Assembly: GCA_033032865.1 (NCBI GenBank)
Contig: JAWHQI010000013.1
Coordinates: 744,001 to 808,000 of the forward strand
DNA: 64,000 bases
Reading direction: 5' to 3'
DNA from: Dactylorhiza incarnata
Taxonomy: Eukaryota > Streptophyta > Magnoliopsida > Asparagales > Orchidaceae
Positions 9,333-22,276 of the stretch are shown one piece after another. The notes beneath the pieces are model-generated. The model was not told where the DNA came from, did not search any database, and was given only the letters and a program-made list of their open reading frames with translations. Made by a program: the position numbers and the translations under genes. The stretch's first letter is position 1. Each line of letters begins with the position of its first letter.

Positions 9333-9505
9333 TGTCGAGACGGCCTAGCTATGTTCGCTCAAGCGTTGAGATAGCTCGACGCCATTTTTCTTCGGTCGAC
9401 GCCAGGTATCCTCTCGAAGTCAGGAATCTTCTCGACGCCGGGTATCTTCTCTCGACGCCAGGGATCCTTTCTTGACGCCAGGTAACTTCTCTCGACGCCT
9501 GATAA
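9333..9505. repeat. TCGACGCC array between E2 pol and env-like ORF
   Basis: Six to seven copies of CTCGACGCCAGGTATC-type units spaced by ~20-25 bp. It resembles the U3 array but lies in the interior, in the gap between RNase H (ends 9566) and the envelope-position ORF (starts 9141). It could be a promoter-like or RNA-structure element for the downstream ORF; this is inference. Confidence 0.75.
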
Positions 9506-9565
9506 CTTCTCCATTCACCTTTTAAGACTCAATCATTATTTTCATTTATTTAGTTCAAAACAACT

Positions 9566-12500
9566 TTAATCCATTTTTAGCATTCCTAATTCAATTTTAA
9601 AGTTATTGAATTTTGTTTCATCCAAGGGTTTAGTAAATATATCAGCAACTTGTTTCTCAGTGGGGACATATTCAATTGTGATATCTCCATTTTCTACATG
9701 TTCTCTAATGAAATGATACCTACTTTCTATGTGTTTGGTTTTGCTATGTGATACAGGATTATTTGCTATAGCAATAGCACTAGTTGAATCACAATATAGA
9801 GGAGATTTACTTAACTGAACTTTGTAGTCTTGGAGTTGGTGTTGAATCCATAGTAGCTGAGCACAGCAGTTTCCAGCTGAGATGTACTCAGATTCAGCTG
9901 TAGAAATAGCCACACTGGTCTGCTTCCTGCTACTCCAAGATATTAGTCTCTTGCCAAGGAATTGACATGTGCCTGATGTACTTTTTCTGTCCTCCTTGCA
10001 TCCTGCAAAATCAGCATCTGAAAAACCAATTAGTTCAAAATCATTTCTTCTAGGATACCAAAGGCCAAGATTAAGAGTGCCCTTCAGATATCTCAGGATT
10101 CTTTTGACAGCAGTGTAGTGAGATTCTTTAGGGTTCACTTGATATCTAGCACACACACATGTTGAGAACATAATGTCTGGCCTGCTAGCAGTTAGGTAGA
10201 GCAATGAGCCAATGATGCCTCTGTACAAGGTTTCATCAATAGGTTTCCCTTTTTCATCCTTGTCCAGTGACATATTTGCTGCCATTGGTGTCTTCATGAT
10301 AGTAGAATTTTCCATTCCAAACTTCTTGATAATCTCTTTTGTGTACTTAGTCTGAGAAATGAAAATTCCTTCCTCAGACTGTTTCACTTGGAGTCCTAAG
10401 AAGTATTTAAGCTCACCCATGCTGCTCATTTCAAATTTAGCTTGCATAAGATTTGCAAAGGTTGTTATCAGTTGAGCCAAAGATTATATCATCTACATAT
10501 ATTTGTACTAGAATAATGTGACCTTTAACTATCCTAAGAAACAATGTCTTGTCTATCTTTCCTCTTGAGAATTTGTTCTCAATAAGAAATCTAGATAATG
10601 TCTCATACCAGGCTCTAGGTGCCTGTTTCAGACCATACAATGCTTTTAATAATAGATAAACATGATTTGGATGAGTAGAGTCAATAAAACCTGGGGGTTG
10701 TTCAACATATACTTCCTCCAGTATTGTTCCATTAAGGAATGCTGACTTTACATCCATTTGATATACTATGAATCCAGTGTGTGCTGCAAATGCCAGGAAT
10801 AATCTGATTGCATCCAATCTTGCCACAGGAGCAAACACTTGATCAAAATCTATGCCCTCCTCCTATCTATATCCTTGGGCAACCAACCTTGCTTTGTTTT
10901 TTATAATCACACCATTCTCATCCATCTTATTCCTACAAACCATTTGGTCCCTATGACTTTGTGTTTCTTTGGTCTTGGAACCAATATCCAGACTTTGCAC
11001 CTTTTAAATTGATTTAGCTCTTCTTGCATAGCTAATATCCATGAGGTGTCCTTATTGGCTTCATCAAACTTCTTAGGCTCTATTTTGGATAGAAAGCTGT
11101 GATGCAAGGCCTCATGTATTGAATTTCCTCTTCTAGTTTGCACACCATCATTTGGATTTCCTATGATCTGTTCTTTGGGATGATCCTTCAGATGTTTGGT
11201 TGTATTCCTCCACCTTTCATTTTCCCTTTGAGATTCTGGTGCATCTGTTTGAGTAGGTTCTTCTGGAGGTTCTGGATGTGGTGGTTCTTCAACAGCAATA
11301 GGTTCTTCATAATTGTTTTCTGCTTGAGGTTCATCCTCTCTATTTACAATTACAGTCTCATTGATTTCTTCATTCTCCTCATTGTGTTGTTCATTGATAT
11401 TCATCTCCTTCAATTTCTGTGTAGAACCTGCACAACTTGATAAACTTCTCAGATCCTTATAAATAAGGCTGGTTTCATCAAATACAACTTGCATAGATTC
11501 TTCTATCCTATATGACCTTTTGTTGAAAATTCTATAGGCTCTACTTTGAGAGCTATACCCAACAAAAATTGCTTCATATGCTTTTTCAGCAAATTTAGTG
11601 AGATGGTGCTTTCCATTATTTAATACAAAGCATTTACTACCAAATATTTTGAAATAGGCTAAAGTGGGTTTTCTACCTTTCAACAACTCATATGGGGTCT
11701 TATCCAGTCTTTTGTTAATGAGAGCCCTATTCTGCACATGGCATGCTGTGTTTACAGCTTCAGCCCAGAAAAATTCAGGAAGAGAAGAATCACTTAGCAT
11801 ACTCCTACTAGCTTCAATAAGGGTTCTATTACTTCTCTCAGCAACCCCATTTTGTTGGGGAGTTCTAGGAGATGAGAACTCTTGAGAAATGCCTAGATTG
11901 TCACAAAATTTGGTCATTGCACCAGACTGAAATTCAGTCCCATGATCAATCCTAATATTGGCTACAGGATTTCCTATTTCATTTGTGATTTGCCTAACAA
12001 AGCTGGTAAATATTTCTAAAGTGTCTGACTTATGTTTAAGGAAGAATACCCATGTGAATCTGGAATAATCATCAACAATTACAAGGGTGTATGACTTTCC
12101 TCCTAAGCTATGGATTGACATTGGTCCAAATAGATCCATGTGAAGTAGGTATAGACATCTAGTGGAATCCTTCTCACCAATTGGTTTGAAGGATGACTTG
12201 GTCTGCTTACCCATTTGACAAGCATGGCATGGACCCTCCTGCACACACTTCCACTTAGGCCCAGCTCTCACTAGGTCTTTTGAAATAAGCTTATTTATAG
12301 TCTTATAGTTTATGTGAGCTAATCTTTTATGCCATTGAACACTACTAGAAACTTTATTCTCTGCTACTAAGCATATGGAATTAACTTGATCAGAACATAT
12401 AAAGTTTAGGCAGTAAATATTGCCACTCCTAGTGCCTGAGAGAATTATCTCATTCTCTTTCTTAATCAGACACTCATCCTTGTGGAATAAAATATCATAC

Positions 12501-12763
12501 CCAATATCACACAATTGGCTTATGCTGATCAGATTGTGTTGCAATCCATCAACATGAGCAACTTTGGTGATGGTGACAATTCCATTTGTGATTTTACCAT
12601 AACCTTTAGTTTTACCTTTTTCAGACCCTCCAAAGATAACCTTTGGTTCATTCTTCATAGGAGTGTAATCATTCAACAAACTTTTTGTTCCTGTCATGTG
12701 CATAGAGCACCCACTGTCCAAGTACCAGATAGGAGGTTGATTGGTCTTTGGACAACCCTGCAA
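9566..12763 (-). pseudogene. E2 pol: protease, integrase, RT, RNase H (frameshifted)
   Basis: Copia-order polyprotein. Protease active site WYLDSGCSMHMTG near the start. Integrase: HHCC-type finger region (WHKRLAHIN...CHACQMGK), then catalytic D in IVDDYSRF, D in RIDHGTEF and E in [36 protein letters not shown] and the active site YVDDIIFGS. RNase H: SDADFAGCKEDRKSTSG, STAESEYI and YCDSTSAIAI, ending LGMLKMD. Lesions: a frameshift near 10930-10945, a TAG in place of a glutamine codon near 10865, and a second frameshift near 10440-10480. Gag and pol are in different frames with an intervening stop. Domain order and RT motifs are firm; the Sirevirus call rests also on gag and the extra ORF. Confidence 0.9.
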
Positions 12764-12770
12764 AAAGAAA

Positions 12771-15173
12771 TTACCTTTTCTTAGGAGCCCACACTAAGTT
12801 GGGTCCTAGAACCTTGTTAGTATGAGCTGGAATATTTAGTTGTTGAATAATCCTTGGTGCTGTGAGAGTTGCCATAGGTCTGAGTACTGGTCTCCCAGAG
12901 TTGAATCTTGGAACAGTTGGATTGAACCAATAGTCAAGAGCAAAGTGTCCAACCCTTCCACAGCACCAACATTCATATCTATTATATCTCCTTAGAGGTC
13001 TTCTCATTTCTTTATGTTGACTTATATTTTGCTTAATTGCCTTATTCAAAGGAGCTATATAAGATGTTTTATTAAATTTTACTGGTTCAGTTTTCTTTAC
13101 AGCAGTGGTTTTCACTTCAGGTATTAGTTCCTCCTTTTTGAATTTAGTGTTTGCGTTAAATACAAAAGAGTCATAATGAGTTAATGCTTTTTCTTTGCAT
13201 AGTGATTTGGCATCTTTGTTACTTGGTTGAATTGAATCATCTTTGCTATTAGAACATTCACCCTTATAAAAGTTATGCACACCTTTTTGATCATGCTTAT
13301 TTGTGATAGGCATGGCTTTGTTGAATTTTATAGGTTGCATTGGTACCTTGTCATTACTTTTAGGGTTATTATCTTCCTTCCTATAATATCCTATGCCACA
13401 TCTGTATTTTGCAGAAAATGTATCTATTATGGGAAGGATAGTTTGTGGTTTTGAGAACTTTGCTACAAGTTTCCTTTCTGCTAGGAGTTTTGCTTCAAGT
13501 TCTTTTATTAACCTCTCCTTATTGCATAAAGTCTGTATGTGAATAATAGACATGACTTTTAGTTTGCTAAGTTCTTTGCTTGTCTGATTTAGCCTCTCAG
13601 CTGCCTCAGAGTTTTGGGAATTAGTTTGCTTTAATTCTGATATTTCTTTTTGTAATCTTTTATTATGTCTTTTGCTCTTTTTAAGTGCTTTAAGAATTAA
13701 TTGATATTTCTCAATAATTTCATCTTCATGAAAATTAGATTGTGAGTCATTTTCATCAGCAGATAATGAATCTATTTCAGGTTCAGAATTAGAATCAGAT
13801 AAAGGAGTTTTATCAAGTACCTTTATATTAGTAGTTGTCTCCTGATCTTCTTGATCACTCAGTGCCATGATTCATGCATTTTCTTCTTCATCCTCTTCAC
13901 TATCAGACCTTGATAATGGGGCTCTTATCATAGGTCTATGATTTAGAGTGTCTTCACTTTCATTGGCAGCCATCAGAGCTATGAGTGCCTCCTCACTATC
14001 TGAGTCTGATGATTGAGATTCACTGTCACTAAGAGTGACTTTGCCTTTCTTGGCTATTAGACTCTTCTCATGTCTCTTGTCAGATTTGTGCCTCCTTTTA
14101 TCAGATTTCTTGTTATTCTTTCTCTTTGAAGGACAATCAGCAATCATGTGTCCTGATTTCCTGCAACCAAAACACACAATTTCTTCTGAATTAGATTTAT
14201 TGTGTTTAGAGTTGTACCTGTCCTTCTTGGAGTCTTGTTTGAATCCCTCTGAAGAATTGGAGTGCTTCTTAGATCTGGATGACTGAGAGGGTCTAGATTT
14301 CCAGTGTTGTTTTCTTCTCAACATCCTTTTTAGCTGTTTGGTGAAGAGTGTCAGTTCACCATCTGATATTTCAGAATCAGAATTACTGGTTTCTGATTCT
14401 TCTGATTCAGATGGTATCCTAGGGGATGATGACATTATTTCTTTGCTTTTCTTGGAGCTTTCTGCTTTCAGAGCAATAAGATTTTCCCTGTTGTATCCTT
14501 CCTCAGCTTTTCTGGTATTCAGATGAAGTTCATGTGACAAGAGTTTCCCATATAAATTCTGTGGCTGAATGTTCCTCAGATTTCTCATTTCCCTGATTGC
14601 ACAGATCTTGATATCCCACTCTTTGTTTAGTGATCTTAAGAATTTATCATTCAGTTCATAATCTGTGAAAGTTCTTCCATAAGTCTTTAGACCATTTACA
14701 ATTTTGAAGAATTTTTCATAGCAGACTGCTATTGAATCTTTCTTGTCTTGTCTGAAAGCTCCATATTGCTAATTTAGAAGAGACTTCCTGTCATCTCTGA
14801 CTTCTTCAGTCCCCTCCATATAGACAATAAGAGATTCCCACATTTCTTTGGCAGTTTTGCAATGAACTAAGTTTTGGAAGGTTGAATCCTCAATAGCACT
14901 AACCATAATGTTCTGAGCTCTCTTATCCATGGAGGCCAGAATCACTTCATCTTTGGTCATCTCAGAATAAGTTTTAGGAGTCTTGATACTTCCATCTGTA
15001 AATGAAACCTTCATAGGAACAAAAGGTCCCTCTAGAACAGTTATGTATATCCTAGGATCAGATGCTTCCATGAAGAGTCTGACCCTTTCTTTCCAAATCC
15101 CAAAATTTTCTTTTCTGCAAATTGGTAGCTTCATAGATGTGAATTCTTTGTTTCCTTCTGTATTAGCCATCAC
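12771..15173 (-). pseudogene. E2 gag, broken by stops
   Basis: Structural protein of the particle. Start at ATG 15171-15173 (MMANTEGNKEF), about 65 bp from the primer site. The N-terminal domain has GIWKERVRLFMEASDP. A zinc knuckle CFGCRKSGHMIADC lies in the middle (about plus 14130-14170), surrounded by serine and lysine-rich sequence. A long coiled coil (about plus 13500-13720) follows, then a second, degenerate knuckle with CWCCGRVGHFALDYW, where the last cysteine is replaced by tyrosine. The C-terminus ends GPNLVWAPKKR. Stops interrupt at 14769-14771 and 13872-13874; the part between 14589 and 14768 is in another frame. Two knuckle-like motifs are unusual, and the second may be a relic. 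Confidence 0.85.
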
Positions 15174-15238
15174 GACTTAAGAAATCTACCCTTAGAAGAT
15201 CTTGTTCAGGCTGTTAAACCTTTTCTTGAATAACAACC

Positions 15239-15250
15239 CTCTGATACCAC
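15239..15250 (-). other. Primer binding site of E2 (iMet tRNA type)
   Basis: Plus strand CTCTGATACCAC, the reverse complement of GTGGTATCAGAG, one base from the LTR edge at 15252. Confidence 0.85.
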
Positions 15251-15251
15251 T

Positions 15252-16603
15252 TGAAAGACTTTAGTTAAGGGTAGCTAATCACCTAGAGGGGGGGTGAATA
15301 GGTTATTTTAAAAACTATTACTGTTCTTGATTATAACCAAAATAAAACTAATCAGAGCTTTCAAGAATAAGAGTAAACACAGAAAAGACACACTGAATTT
15401 TATAGTGGTTCCCCTTATCTTGGGTAATCCATTTTCCCCCTTCTCCCTTCTAGCAGTGTGCCAGATAGGGTTTATATCTCCTCTAGATCTCAGACCACAA
15501 ACAGGTCTTACAGCTCAGATCAAAACAGATCTTACAGTCCCAGATCTCACAGATCTTACTCTCTCAGATCTCAGCAGATCCTACAAACTCAGATCTCACA
15601 GATCCTACCTCAGCCTTTATAATTAGGCCTACACCTCAGATTCACCCCTGAATCCTACCACTCACATCACACCTGATCTTACAACTCAGATCCTTGACAG
15701 ATCCTACACTCAGATCTGACAACTCAGATCCTACAGGGATTGATAAAGAAAATACCAATACTTAGACTCAGATTATTCAGATTGATGAGTCTTCTTGATC
15801 TGCCTGAATGATCAGACAGAAATCTTCAATAGAACAGCAGCAGCAGATGATCTTCTTGATTCGACAGGCTGTGATGGCTGTTCTTTCTTCCTTCTTAATC
15901 TTCTTTTTCCAGAAAGATGTATCAGCGGCAGATTGCTAAAAGAAATCTTCAAGTTAGATCAGATCTGAAAGAGAAGACGACTTCCTCAGATTCTTTCTCA
16001 GACTTTCCCTCAAAGTGATGGAGACAATAATGGCTTTCGAAAGATAGGAGTAATCAACTTAATAACCCATAGGTCATGCCTTCTATTTATAGCCCTCCAT
16101 CTCCAACATCTGTTACGCTCCTCCACATCAGCAAGATGCTAAGTCTTCAACGGTCTTCAATGTCTTCAAAAGAAACAAAGGCTCAGCTAGCTGTAGAGAA
16201 AATTTCTCAGCTCAGAGTATAAGTAAAAGAGGCGTTGAGCACTGAGCATCTCTGTCGATGCTTTTTCAATTAGGCATCGAGCGATATGTAAATGCTTGAC
16301 ACATGCTTTTTAGACTGAAGCTCTCGACTCCTCCTTCTTAGGCGTTGAGCAATCATCAGTTGTTCGACGCTTTTTATCTGTAGGAGTCGAGCAACGTACA
16401 GAGGCTCGACGCTCCTTAACTATGTCTTCATATCTCGACTCTTCTGGTTGGCGCTGAGCTAACTGAAGTTTGATCGACACTTCTCTTTCCACGGCGTCGA
16501 GCGATGTAACTTGGCTCGACGCTTGCAAACTTGGTCTCATAACTTCAACGGCAACCTTGTCTATTTGAGCAGTAAACATGAGTCAACGCTTCTGGGTCAC
16601 AGG
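15252..16603 (-). repeat. E2 5' LTR, truncated at its outer end
   Basis: Matches 4723-~6081. It includes the TATA block (15398-15405), the CAGATC repeats and most of the TCGACG array. The match stops at GGTCACAGG; the next base belongs to E3 gag. About 175 bp of the LTR are missing. Confidence 0.85.
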
Positions 16604-16604
16604 C

Positions 16605-18477
16605 CCCCAGTGTGTACTTAAACAAGTTCACACTCTGGAAGGCCAGGATAAGGCTTTATATGAATTCAATTGATGAAGACATATATAATGTTTTTCTCAT
16701 AGGTCCTCCTACTCTAGTCAGACAAAAGGAAGGAAAATCCTCAACAACTGAGGCTGTCCCAAGGAAGGAGTAGACAGAGGCTGAGAAGAAGGTCAAGGCT
16801 TGTGATGCCAAGGCCATGAATATTTTCGTGTCAACAATGTCAGATGACATCTTCTAGAAGGTTGCTGAATGCCAATAAGCAAAGGAGATCTGGTATTCAC
16901 TCACCACAATGGTGGAGGGAAGTGCTGATGAAAGAAAGGACAAAAAGTCCCTTCTCATATCCCAGTATGAGAACTTTCAAAAGAAGGCTGAAGAATATGT
17001 TGTCAATATGTATAACAGATTCAGTCTTATCATTAATGAGCTCAGAGGCTTAGACAAGGAAATGTCTTTGATTGAAATTAATGATAAGATTCTCATGTCC
17101 TTCCCTAGCTCATGGGACTCAAGGATCTGGGCAATCAGAGAATCCAAATGCCACAGAGAAATCTCAACTGAAGCTTTGCTAGGAAAGCTTAAGTCCTATG
17201 AGATGCTTCTGAAAAATAGGGCAGAGACTGAAGAAAGAGAGACTTCTCCAGCCCCTGTTCAATGGTCCCTTGCTCTCAAAGCTGCTGAAGGGGAGTCCTC
17301 CACTCCTGAGGATGAAATATTCAGTCTGCAGGCAAAGAGATTCAAGAAGTGGGTGAAGACTGAGGACTCAAGGAGAAGAGAAAGGGACTCAAGGCCCAGG
17401 TATGATAAGACTCCAAAGAAGGAGGTTATCTGGTACACCTGCAACAAACTAGGGCACATTGCTCCTGACTGCCCACAAGAGCAAAAGGATAAAAGCAACA
17501 GCAAGGATGAGAAGAAGAAGAAGAAGTTCTTCAGAAGAAAGGACAAGAAGAAAGCCAAAGGCTTTATTGCTGAGACTTGGAGTGATTCTGAAGCAGAAGT
17601 AGCCTCCTCGTCATCTGAAAGTGAGGATGAAGAAGAAGCAGTAGCAGCATGCATGATGGCTCTCGGGATGGTATCAGATGAATAAAATGATCAGGTATCA
17701 TCTGTCTTTGATGAATTTGATTTTACTTCAGAAGATTTTAAATCATGCTTTAAAGACTTCTGTATTGAGCATCTTAGGGTAGAAAAAGAACTACGCATAG
17801 CTAGAACTGAACTAGAGGACCTTAAGAAAAATGAAATGCATCTAACTAATCAAAACCTAACAAATGAAATTAATGATAAAGAGTTAGAGTTGATTAAGCT
17901 TAGAGAGGAAAATACAAATATAAAAGAGGAGCTAGCAAAGGCAAAGGCCTTTGAGGACTCACTCAATGGGAGGAGTCAGAAGCTCAAGGATATCACTGAA
18001 AATCTCTCTATGAGATTTAATCACCTAGGATTAGGAGCAGAGCCCTCCACTAGCACAGAAACATCTAGGAAACCAGCCTGGAAAAATCCAGTGCCATTTG
18101 TTAGATCTAGTGAACATCAATCTAGTGAGAAGAGTGCATCTCCCAAGGGTGGAGAGAAAAATCATCCAGATAGGATAGACAAACGTAAAAAGGCAAACCC
18201 AGATAAAAGGAAAAAAACCCTAGGAAAGAATCATTTAGAAAAGTCAAATAACAATCACCTGAAATTACAAACAAAATCTAAGATAATAAGACACTCTGCT
18301 GATCTTTTGCATTTAGATATATTCTATACTCATCTAAAGCATCAAAACAAGAGGTTTGGGAAATCCATTCCCTATCATCCCAAAGGGTATCATGAAAGAC
18401 CCTTCTATTCTTTCATTGAACCCTACAATGGTAAAACCAAAGGGCCCAAAGTAACCTGGGTCACTTCTAATGTTTGA
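16605..18477 (+). pseudogene. E3 gag, 5'-truncated with several stops
   Basis: The reading frame opens inside the gag N-terminus (LWKARIRLYMNSIDED), homologous to E1. At least three in-frame stops occur before 16909, then an open stretch to 17683 contains the capsid region, a knuckle-like WYTCNKLGHIAPDC in which the first cysteine has become tryptophan, a lysine run and an acidic serine-rich linker. A TAA at 17683-17685 interrupts it. The coiled-coil tail follows in the same frame and ends GPKVTWVTSNV, the usual gag end before pol in this group. The E3 copy includes the middle part that E1 gag lacks. Confidence 0.8.
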
Positions 18478-18699
18478 GTTACCTGTGCAGGTATAGGTAT
18501 GGCCTCACTCAAGAGAAAATGGAGTGAGGAAAATTATGTAGGTCATGAATAAGTAACACAAATCACTCAAGGGAGTAATCTCTATCTTAAATCCTCCTTA
18601 ACATTTATTACATCATATTATCATCTATTATCAATAAGTAAAATTGCTGGAAAAAACAGCAAGGATTTTCTAAAAGCAATAGATATGTTTATTAAGAGG
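18478..18699 (+). other. Gap where E3 pol is deleted
   Basis: Only ~220 bp separate the gag end from the TCGACG array. No protease, integrase or RT motif is visible. In E2 the same interval is over 3 kb of pol. Confidence 0.7.
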
Positions 18700-19090
18700 T
18701 GCGTTGAATAGAAGTCGACGTACCATTGACTTCTACTCGACGCCAGCGTCGAGAAGCACATAAAGCAGAAAATTTGAGTAGAATTCGACGCAGCGTCAAG
18801 TTCTTATCGACGCATACGTCGACTAAATAATTGCTGATTAAAATCGAAGTCACGTTGATTGGAAATCGATGTAACATCGACAGGACTACGTCAACGTATG
18901 GTCTCTGAATAGTCTCGAAGCTACGTCGAGTACTAGTCGACGCAGCGTCGATATAGCAGCGCGCGCAGAATTGCTTCTAGAAGCAATCTCGACACAGCTT
19001 TGCGCGCCAAATAATAAGTAATATCGATGGTGCGTCGACATAAACCCTAAGTAGCGGCGATTCATCTACTTTTAAGCAAATACTGCGTCG
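18700..19090. repeat. TCGACG array between E3 gag and env-like ORF
   Basis: About fifteen copies such as AAGTCGACGTACC, ATTCGACGCAGCGTC and CGTCGACTA, in the same place relative to the envelope-position ORF as the E2 array at 9333-9505. Confidence 0.8.
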
Positions 19091-20510
19091 AAACACTTGC
19101 GCTTTCGAATTCTCTTGCTCTCTTGCTCTCTAGCTCTCCCATGCCTCTTTCTCTCTCGCTTTCTCTGTCTTTGCAGGTACATTCAAAGAGATGGCTCCTC
19201 CAAAGGTTAATTCAGGATTTGATGTGGACATTGATTCGTTCAGTGCTGCCGAAGAAAGCTTCAAGCCCATCCTTGGTATGTTCCAAGATGCTGGCTTGAC
19301 CAAGCTGATCTCCACCAGGTGCAAAATCCTGGATACTGAGCAAACTGAGTTCAAGGATAGTGTTCAAATAGGAGATGATGGTTCACTTAGTGGGAAAGTG
19401 TATGAGACAGATATTCTTATAACAGGGGACTTGCTAAACTAGACACATGATCTTCAGACAGGGAATGAGTCAGATGAATTAACAGGAGATGAGATTAAGA
19501 AGGCCCTGGACACTATGCAGTTCAAGAAAGATAAGCCCATCAATCTAAAGAAGATTGATCTTGGGGAGGAATATAGATTCCTTGCAGACATTGTAGGAAA
19601 AGTGATGTTATATAAAATATCAGCACATGATGTTGTTCCAAAGCAACAGCTTCACATAATGGGAGTTTTAGTTCTGAAAAAGAAGATTAATTGGGGTAGA
19701 TGTTGTGAGGCCCCTATTCAGACCCCACATGAAACTGTATCAAAACTTATTTTCATATCATTCATGCCAGGATGTTCTAGAAGTAAGTATAGTGAATACA
19801 GAATAAAACACATAATAAAAACTCATACCTTAGCTTGATCTTTAGTTTTCTTTTCCTTTCTAAACCACTTTGATTTCTTAAGAGTCTTCAGGAAACGCGC
19901 ATCTTCCTAAAAAAATGAAGTCAACGGGCTTAGTCATAACGAATATGACTAAGTGAATAACATACTTCTTTAACTACGGTACATGCAACCAAGAAAAATC
20001 AGTATCAATATGCATACAGTTCTTTAGGTTCTTCAAGTTCTTTATATTCTTATGTTCTTTCCAGTTCATTTCGTCGAATGTTCTAGTCTTATTCATTCAC
20101 GTTCATATTCGTTCATTCTTATATTTCTTCTTCATTCATATCTCTTATGAGTCACTTTCAATTATCATAAGTTTTATTCACCTTTCATCATCTTATTCAA
20201 ATTGCAGTAGATAAATGCATTAAATAGGAAATGACATATCATAACGATGCGTTTACTTTTCAAATTCTTGTATTCATTTCGTTTCTTCGTACCTTCTATT
20301 CACATTCAGTCTTTATTCGTTCACGGTCGTTTCATTTCTTTTATTCGAAATCTGTTCATTAATTTCAGATTCTTTCAACTGTAGTTCAGTCAATTCATTT
20401 TCCATCGTCAATCATCAGATGTTCTCATAATCAGATTCTGAATCAGATTCCTCGTTTATCTTTCGCTTTATTAAAGTAGGAAATCATAAGGGTTGCTGTA
20501 GATTCATCCC

Positions 20511-20600
20511 TTCTTGGTCTTCAACGACCTCTTGGCCTTCAACGGCCTCTGGCCTTCAACGGCCTCTGGGCTTCAACGGCCTCTGGCCTTCAACGGCCTC
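20511..20600. repeat. 17-18 bp minisatellite in E4 LTR
   Basis: Five near-perfect copies of TCTGGCCTTCAACGGCC in a row. Confidence 0.9.
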
Positions 20601-21700
20601 AAATAAAGCTCAAAAACACATTCCGTCGAAGCGTATTCACACCCCCACTACGGCTACTGGGTTAACCCTTATCATTTTCGATGCATCGGTGCTTATTTTC
20701 TTTTCGTTCTGTTCTTATTCACGTATTCATAGTCAATATTCATATTTAATCTTCGTATCAGGTATCATTGGTTTTATTCAAACATTTTTAAGATCATCAA
20801 TTAATTCTTATTATTTCCGATTCAACAGGTTCTAGCAATTTTCATAATTATCTGTGCTTCATAAATGCAAACAATTTCAATTTCATGTCACTGCACATTC
20901 ACTAAAATATGTTCAGTATGAAAAGCTACTCAGGTGTGTATCAAAATAATTCAAAGCTATGCATAATTAAAGAAATAAGTACTCACCACTTCCCTTTGCC
21001 TTTATTCATATTAAGATTTTCAACGGGTCTATCTCCGGACGCCATCCTCTGCAGTATCAGTGAAAACATTTACATTAGGGTTGCGTCTTTAAATAGCCAC
21101 GAGTAGACTTCCTAAGACGGCCACAACTACGACCTCTAGGAGTTGTCTAGGAAAGGACAAGCTTAGGTGACTCAAAAGGAACGCGAAAATTCAAATTTTA
21201 ACTCTTCACAATATCAGATTGCAGTCATTTGCAACTCACACAATTAACTCAAAACAGCCCACAAGAGGACATGGTGAGGGTAGCCAAGAGGAGTCCTCAA
21301 GAATCAACAAAAAGAGCCTGTCAACACAAGCAGTAACAACATCACTTGATAGCAATTAACAGCCCAAATAACAGCCAAATGACAGCCCACAACTAGAAGC
21401 AATAGCAGCCAACTAACAGCCACCACAAACAGATTTCATGAGCCCATAAAACAGCCAGCCTGCACCATCAAAAACAGCCAGCAACCATACTCAAAACAGC
21501 CTTCTCACGGCTTCTAAATCCAAGGAAAGTCAAGGCAAAACCCTATCAAAACAGCAATCCACATTCCAAGAAGGGAGGAAGCCCTAGTTCCGTTTAAATT
21601 AACACTATTCTATTTAATTAAAACCATCCATCAGGAATTAGGAAGAAAGAAGAGAAAGAGAAACCCTAACTCCATTTCATGTCCTCGCATCTAAATCTCA

Positions 21701-21710
21701 TATATTTATA
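21701..21710 (-). promoter_or_regulatory. TATA box of E4 LTR
   Basis: Plus strand TATATTTATA, so TATAAATATA on the element strand. The downstream minus-strand sequence is an untranslated leader rich in GGCTGTT. Confidence 0.5.
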
Positions 21711-22276
21711 ACCATCGAAAGAAGAAACGAAGAGATGAGGGAAGAGGAAGAGGGCTTACAGCGAGATAGAGCAGGAAAGGTCGCTCCATCGGCTCTGTCG
21801 AACTGCTTAGAAGGACTGTCGAGCCTTTACGGGATTGCCTTCGTCAGAATCGAAGGAGGAGAAGGTGAAATCGGGGGTCGACGATGCAAGAAGTAGAGTT
21901 CTTGTCGAGCCCTAGCGTGAGAGAGATGTCGTCGAGCGGCTCCTATATCGCAAGGCGAGAGCGGCGGGATGCTGAGGATTCGACAGGTGTTGTTTTGCGA
22001 ATAAAGAGGGGCTCGGTTACTCCTCTTGAACCGGTCCAAGTAATACCCACCGCCAAGGCCTAATTGAGTTTCATTTAGGTTCAATTACTTCTTTGCATCT
22101 CTTAATACACTCAAATTCTCTATTGGCACACCCAATACACCCATTTTACTATTCGCACACCAAATTTCATCAAATTATCATAATAGAGCAACATTCAAAG
22201 TATTATTGGCACACCAAGTTCAATAACCTTTTATGTTATATTATCATCTCAATAATTCGATCTTCAACAATATATT

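Larger units (their letters stand above)
4723..16603 (-). mobile_element. E2: Sirevirus-type Ty1/copia element, nearly complete
   Basis: On the minus strand the order is 5' LTR (15252-16603, truncated), iMet primer site, gag, protease, integrase, RT, RNase H, a TCGACG array, a long ORF in the envelope position, polypurine tract and 3' LTR (4723-6255). This is the Sirevirus layout. All genes are damaged by a few stops or frameshifts, yet the two LTRs are still very similar, so the insertion looks fairly young. It sits inside the E1 5' LTR. Its outer right end is lost at the 16603/16604 junction. Confidence 0.9.

Noticed and set aside
12760..12790. Tiny intron (GTAATTTCTTTTTGCAG) at the E2 gag-pol border
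   Set aside because: 17 bases is too short for a plant intron; a stop and frame change at this border is normal for this group.
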